A stretch of 64,000 bases of DNA, taken from Filimonas zeae. GTDB lineage: Bacteria > Bacteroidota > Bacteroidia > Chitinophagales > Chitinophagaceae. Position numbers and translations under genes: made by a program. This document shows, in pieces, positions 62,062 through 64,000 of the stretch (position 1 is its first letter; every line of letters starts with the position of its first letter). The stretch is taken from contig NZ_BMIB01000003.1 in NCBI RefSeq assembly GCF_014641615.1, forward strand, positions 62,001 through 126,000, read 5' to 3'. The notes under the pieces are model-generated. The model ran no database searches. It saw only the letters and a list, made by a program, of their open reading frames with translations, and was not told the DNA's origin.

Positions 62062-63237
62062 ATGCCTGCTGCAAGTATACATTCTGACCCCATTGTTTCC
62101 TTTTCTGGCAATGGTTTACAGGAAAATGAGGCCTTTTTAAAGTATGGTACCTGGGAAAACCATCTGCATACTGATACTTTTCATTGGTCAGACGGGATGT
62201 ATCTGTTATTTGGCTACGACCCTGCCACCGAAAAAGAAGAGTTTCCTGTTACGCTTGAACTGTATTTCCGGCATATGTTTCCGGAAGATGTGGAGCGTGC
62301 CAGGCAGATAAGAGCCTCCTGGAATGATTTTCCGGGCCATTATTCCTGGGACTTCCGCATTAAAGACAAATCGGGTAATATCAAAACCCTGGAATCCAAC
62401 GCCTCCCTTATACGGGATGAAGAGGGGAACCTGGTGAAGGTAGTAGGTACTACCCGTGATATTACTGACTTGCGTACATATCAGCGTGGTCTGGAGGCTA
62501 AAATTCAGGAACTGAACCGTTCTAACAAAGAGCTGGAAGAGTTTGCTTATATAGCCTCGCACGATTTGCAGGAGCCACTGCGTAAGTTTAATACGTTTGG
62601 TGAGCGCCTGCAGATGAAGTACAGCGATGTGCTGGATAAAGATGGTAATTTTTATCTGGGCCGTATGATGGCGGCAGCACAGGTAATGCGCGATCTGATT
62701 GACAATTTGCTGGAATACTCGCGCATCAGCGGCATGAACCACGATTTTGTAAAGGTATCTCTGCAACAGGCGGTTGACAAGGTTATCAATAACCTGGAGC
62801 TGCAGGTGGAAGAAGCAGGAGCCATTATTAAAGTAGGAGATTTGCCTGAAATTGAGGCCATTCCATCTCAGATGGAACAGTTGTTTAATAATCTTATTTC
62901 CAACGCAGTAAAGTTCAGCAACAACCAGCAGCATCCGCTGATAGAAATAAGTGCGGAAAAGCCATCTGCAGAAGAACTGTTACAATGGCCACTGCTGGGC
63001 AGCCGGCCTGTTTGGAAACTGATTGTAAAAGACAATGGTATTGGCTTTGAGCAGGAAGATGCCATACGTATATTCCAGATATTTCAGCGTTTGCATGGTA
63101 AAGCTGAATACAAAGGATCGGGCATAGGACTATCTATCTGTAAAAGAATTTTAGAAGTACATAACGGAGTGATATATGCACAGGGAGAATCTGGAAAAGG
63201 TGCTTCCTTTATAATTCTCATTCCTGAAACCAGATAA
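62062..63237 (+). CDS. PAS-domain sensor histidine kinase
   Basis: A 391-residue cytoplasmic kinase with no membrane segment. The PAS fold spans about residues 30-140 (FHWSDGMYLLFGYDP; RDEEGNLVKVVGTTRDITD), then a coiled-coil link. The HisKA box is AYIASHDLQEPLRKFN with phospho-His about 172. The HATPase domain has N box LFNNLISNAVKFS, G1 DNGIGFE and G2 GSGIGLSICKR. It probably phosphorylates the adjacent NtrC-type regulator. The next gene follows 3 bp later. ATG 62062 is preferred to the overlapping in-frame start at 62035. Confidence 0.93.
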   Translation: MPAASIHSDPIVSFSGNGLQENEAFLKYGTWENHLHTDTFHWSDGMYLLFGYDPATEKEEFPVTLELYFRHMFPEDVERARQIRASWNDFPGHYSWDFRIKDKSGNIKTLESNASLIRDEEGNLVKVVGTTRDITDLRTYQRGLEAKIQELNRSNKELEEFAYIASHDLQEPLRKFNTFGERLQMKYSDVLDKDGNFYLGRMMAAAQVMRDLIDNLLEYSRISGMNHDFVKVSLQQAVDKVINNLELQVEEAGAIIKVGDLPEIEAIPSQMEQLFNNLISNAVKFSNNQQHPLIEISAEKPSAEELLQWPLLGSRPVWKLIVKDNGIGFEQEDAIRIFQIFQRLHGKAEYKGSGIGLSICKRILEVHNGVIYAQGESGKGASFIILIPETR

Positions 63238-63240
63238 TAC

Positions 63241-64000
63241 ATGGTACAACAGCCGGTAAGAATATTGATTGTAGATGACGACGAAGACGATTATTTGATT
63301 TTAAAGGATATGCTGGAAACCATTTCGTATCCGGTAACCACCACCTGGTCTTATACCTATAATCATGCACTGGAACTGATCCGTTCCGGAAAATTCGATG
63401 TGATTATTGTGGATTTCAGGCTGGGCAGGAAAACGGGCCTGGATCTGATGGCTGATGCGGCAAGGTTTCATTCCGATACTCCTTTTATTTTCCTTACCGG
63501 GGCAGGCAATGCTAAAATTGATGCATTGGCATTGAAGGCAGGTGCTACCGACTACCTGGTAAAGGGGGAGATGACAGAGGAGAAGCTGGACCGCAGTATA
63601 CGCTATGCTATTGAACGCAGCCGTGTAATAGCAGCCCTCCGTTTAAGCGAAACCAAGTACCGCAACGTTTTTGAAAATTCAAAGGATGCTATTTTTATTG
63701 CTGACCATACCGGCAAAATTCTACAGGTAAACTCTGTATTTGAAGAGTTACTGGGGGTGGGGATAAATGAAAATAATCCGTTGCGTATTACCGACCTGGT
63801 AACTTCTGAACAGCAAAAAGCTATTCTGGATACGATTATTGACAATTGCGGGGAAATTAAAGATCTGGAAACGGAATTACTGTATTCCGGAGAGGATATC
63901 CGCATAGCACTGCTATCTATTTCCTGCTCTACCAATGAAAGTGGAGAAAGCTTTTTTCAGTGCTTTCTGCACGATATTACCGAGCTGAAAAAGAGCGAGC
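63241..64000 (+). CDS. Receiver-PAS signalling protein, truncated by window edge
   Basis: Starts with ATG 63241 and is open for 253 residues to the end of the window. The receiver is residues 5-125 (ILIVDDDEDDYLILKDM; phospho-Asp in IIVDFRLGRKTG; Thr in FIFLTGAG; Lys in YLVKGE). A PAS-type region begins near residue 139 (YRNVFENSKDAIFIADHTGK). Kinase or GGDEF/EAL domains may follow beyond the window, so the full function cannot be stated. It is 3 bp after the kinase gene, so the two are probably co-expressed. Confidence 0.9.
   Translation, partial: MVQQPVRILIVDDDEDDYLILKDMLETISYPVTTTWSYTYNHALELIRSGKFDVIIVDFRLGRKTGLDLMADAARFHSDTPFIFLTGAGNAKIDALALKAGATDYLVKGEMTEEKLDRSIRYAIERSRVIAALRLSETKYRNVFENSKDAIFIADHTGKILQVNSVFEELLGVGINENNPLRITDLVTSEQQKAILDTIIDNCGEIKDLETELLYSGEDIRIALLSISCSTNESGESFFQCFLHDITELKKSE

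Overview
The window looks like a chromosomal segment of a Bacteroidota bacterium, most likely a member of the Chitinophagaceae. The evidence is a SusC/SusD pair, a rhamnogalacturonan lyase with a type IX secretion C-terminal domain, TTTG/TAnnTTTG-type promoters lying only a few bases upstream of start codons, and many genes of Chitinophaga-like character. No plasmid or phage replication genes and no insertion sequences were seen.

Layout. 1-7.3 kb: a truncated uncharacterised gene, a zinc-ribbon protein (DUF2310 type), methionine aminopeptidase, a large unknown protein, a serine hydrolase and an HxlR regulator. 7.5-12.3 kb: plant-polysaccharide enzymes, namely a ThuA-GH9 fusion and a PL11 rhamnogalacturonan lyase, closed by a perfect 20-bp bidirectional terminator. 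12.3-20.6 kb: an RlmL-like rRNA methyltransferase, small unknown genes, a 43-bp tandem array of phased palindromes, a UvrA2-like ABC protein, a gene broken by an in-frame amber codon, a 21-bp repeat array and tRNA-Arg(UCU). 20.6-30.4 kb: MFS transporter, alpha/beta hydrolase, UvrD-like helicase, SusC/SusD and a double VOC/PhnB-like protein.

32.6-53.1 kb is the centrepiece: a complete extracellular contractile injection system (eCIS; Afp/PVC/MAC family). In order it encodes a cap/terminator (DUF4255), an unknown protein, sheath, two tube proteins, a 54-residue Afp6-like protein (DUF5908), a LysM adaptor, a VgrG-like spike, a PAAR tip, a gp25-like wedge protein, two large baseplate proteins flanking a possible fibre protein, a tape-measure protein, a repeat-bearing DUF4157 zincin-like protein and the AAA+ ATPase. 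All genes point the same way with small gaps or overlaps, and a Bacteroidota-type promoter sits just upstream. A divergent gene encodes a membrane-anchored GH18-like protein that appears to lack the catalytic glutamate. No classical toxin is present; the DUF4157 protein is the only cargo-like gene.

53.2-64 kb: malate:quinone oxidoreductase, a diacylglycerol-kinase-like lipid kinase, SurE, small unknown proteins, a class I glutamine amidotransferase, and a regulatory block of a single-domain receiver, sigma-54 (RpoN), an NtrC-type activator, a PAS histidine kinase and a receiver-PAS protein cut by the right edge.
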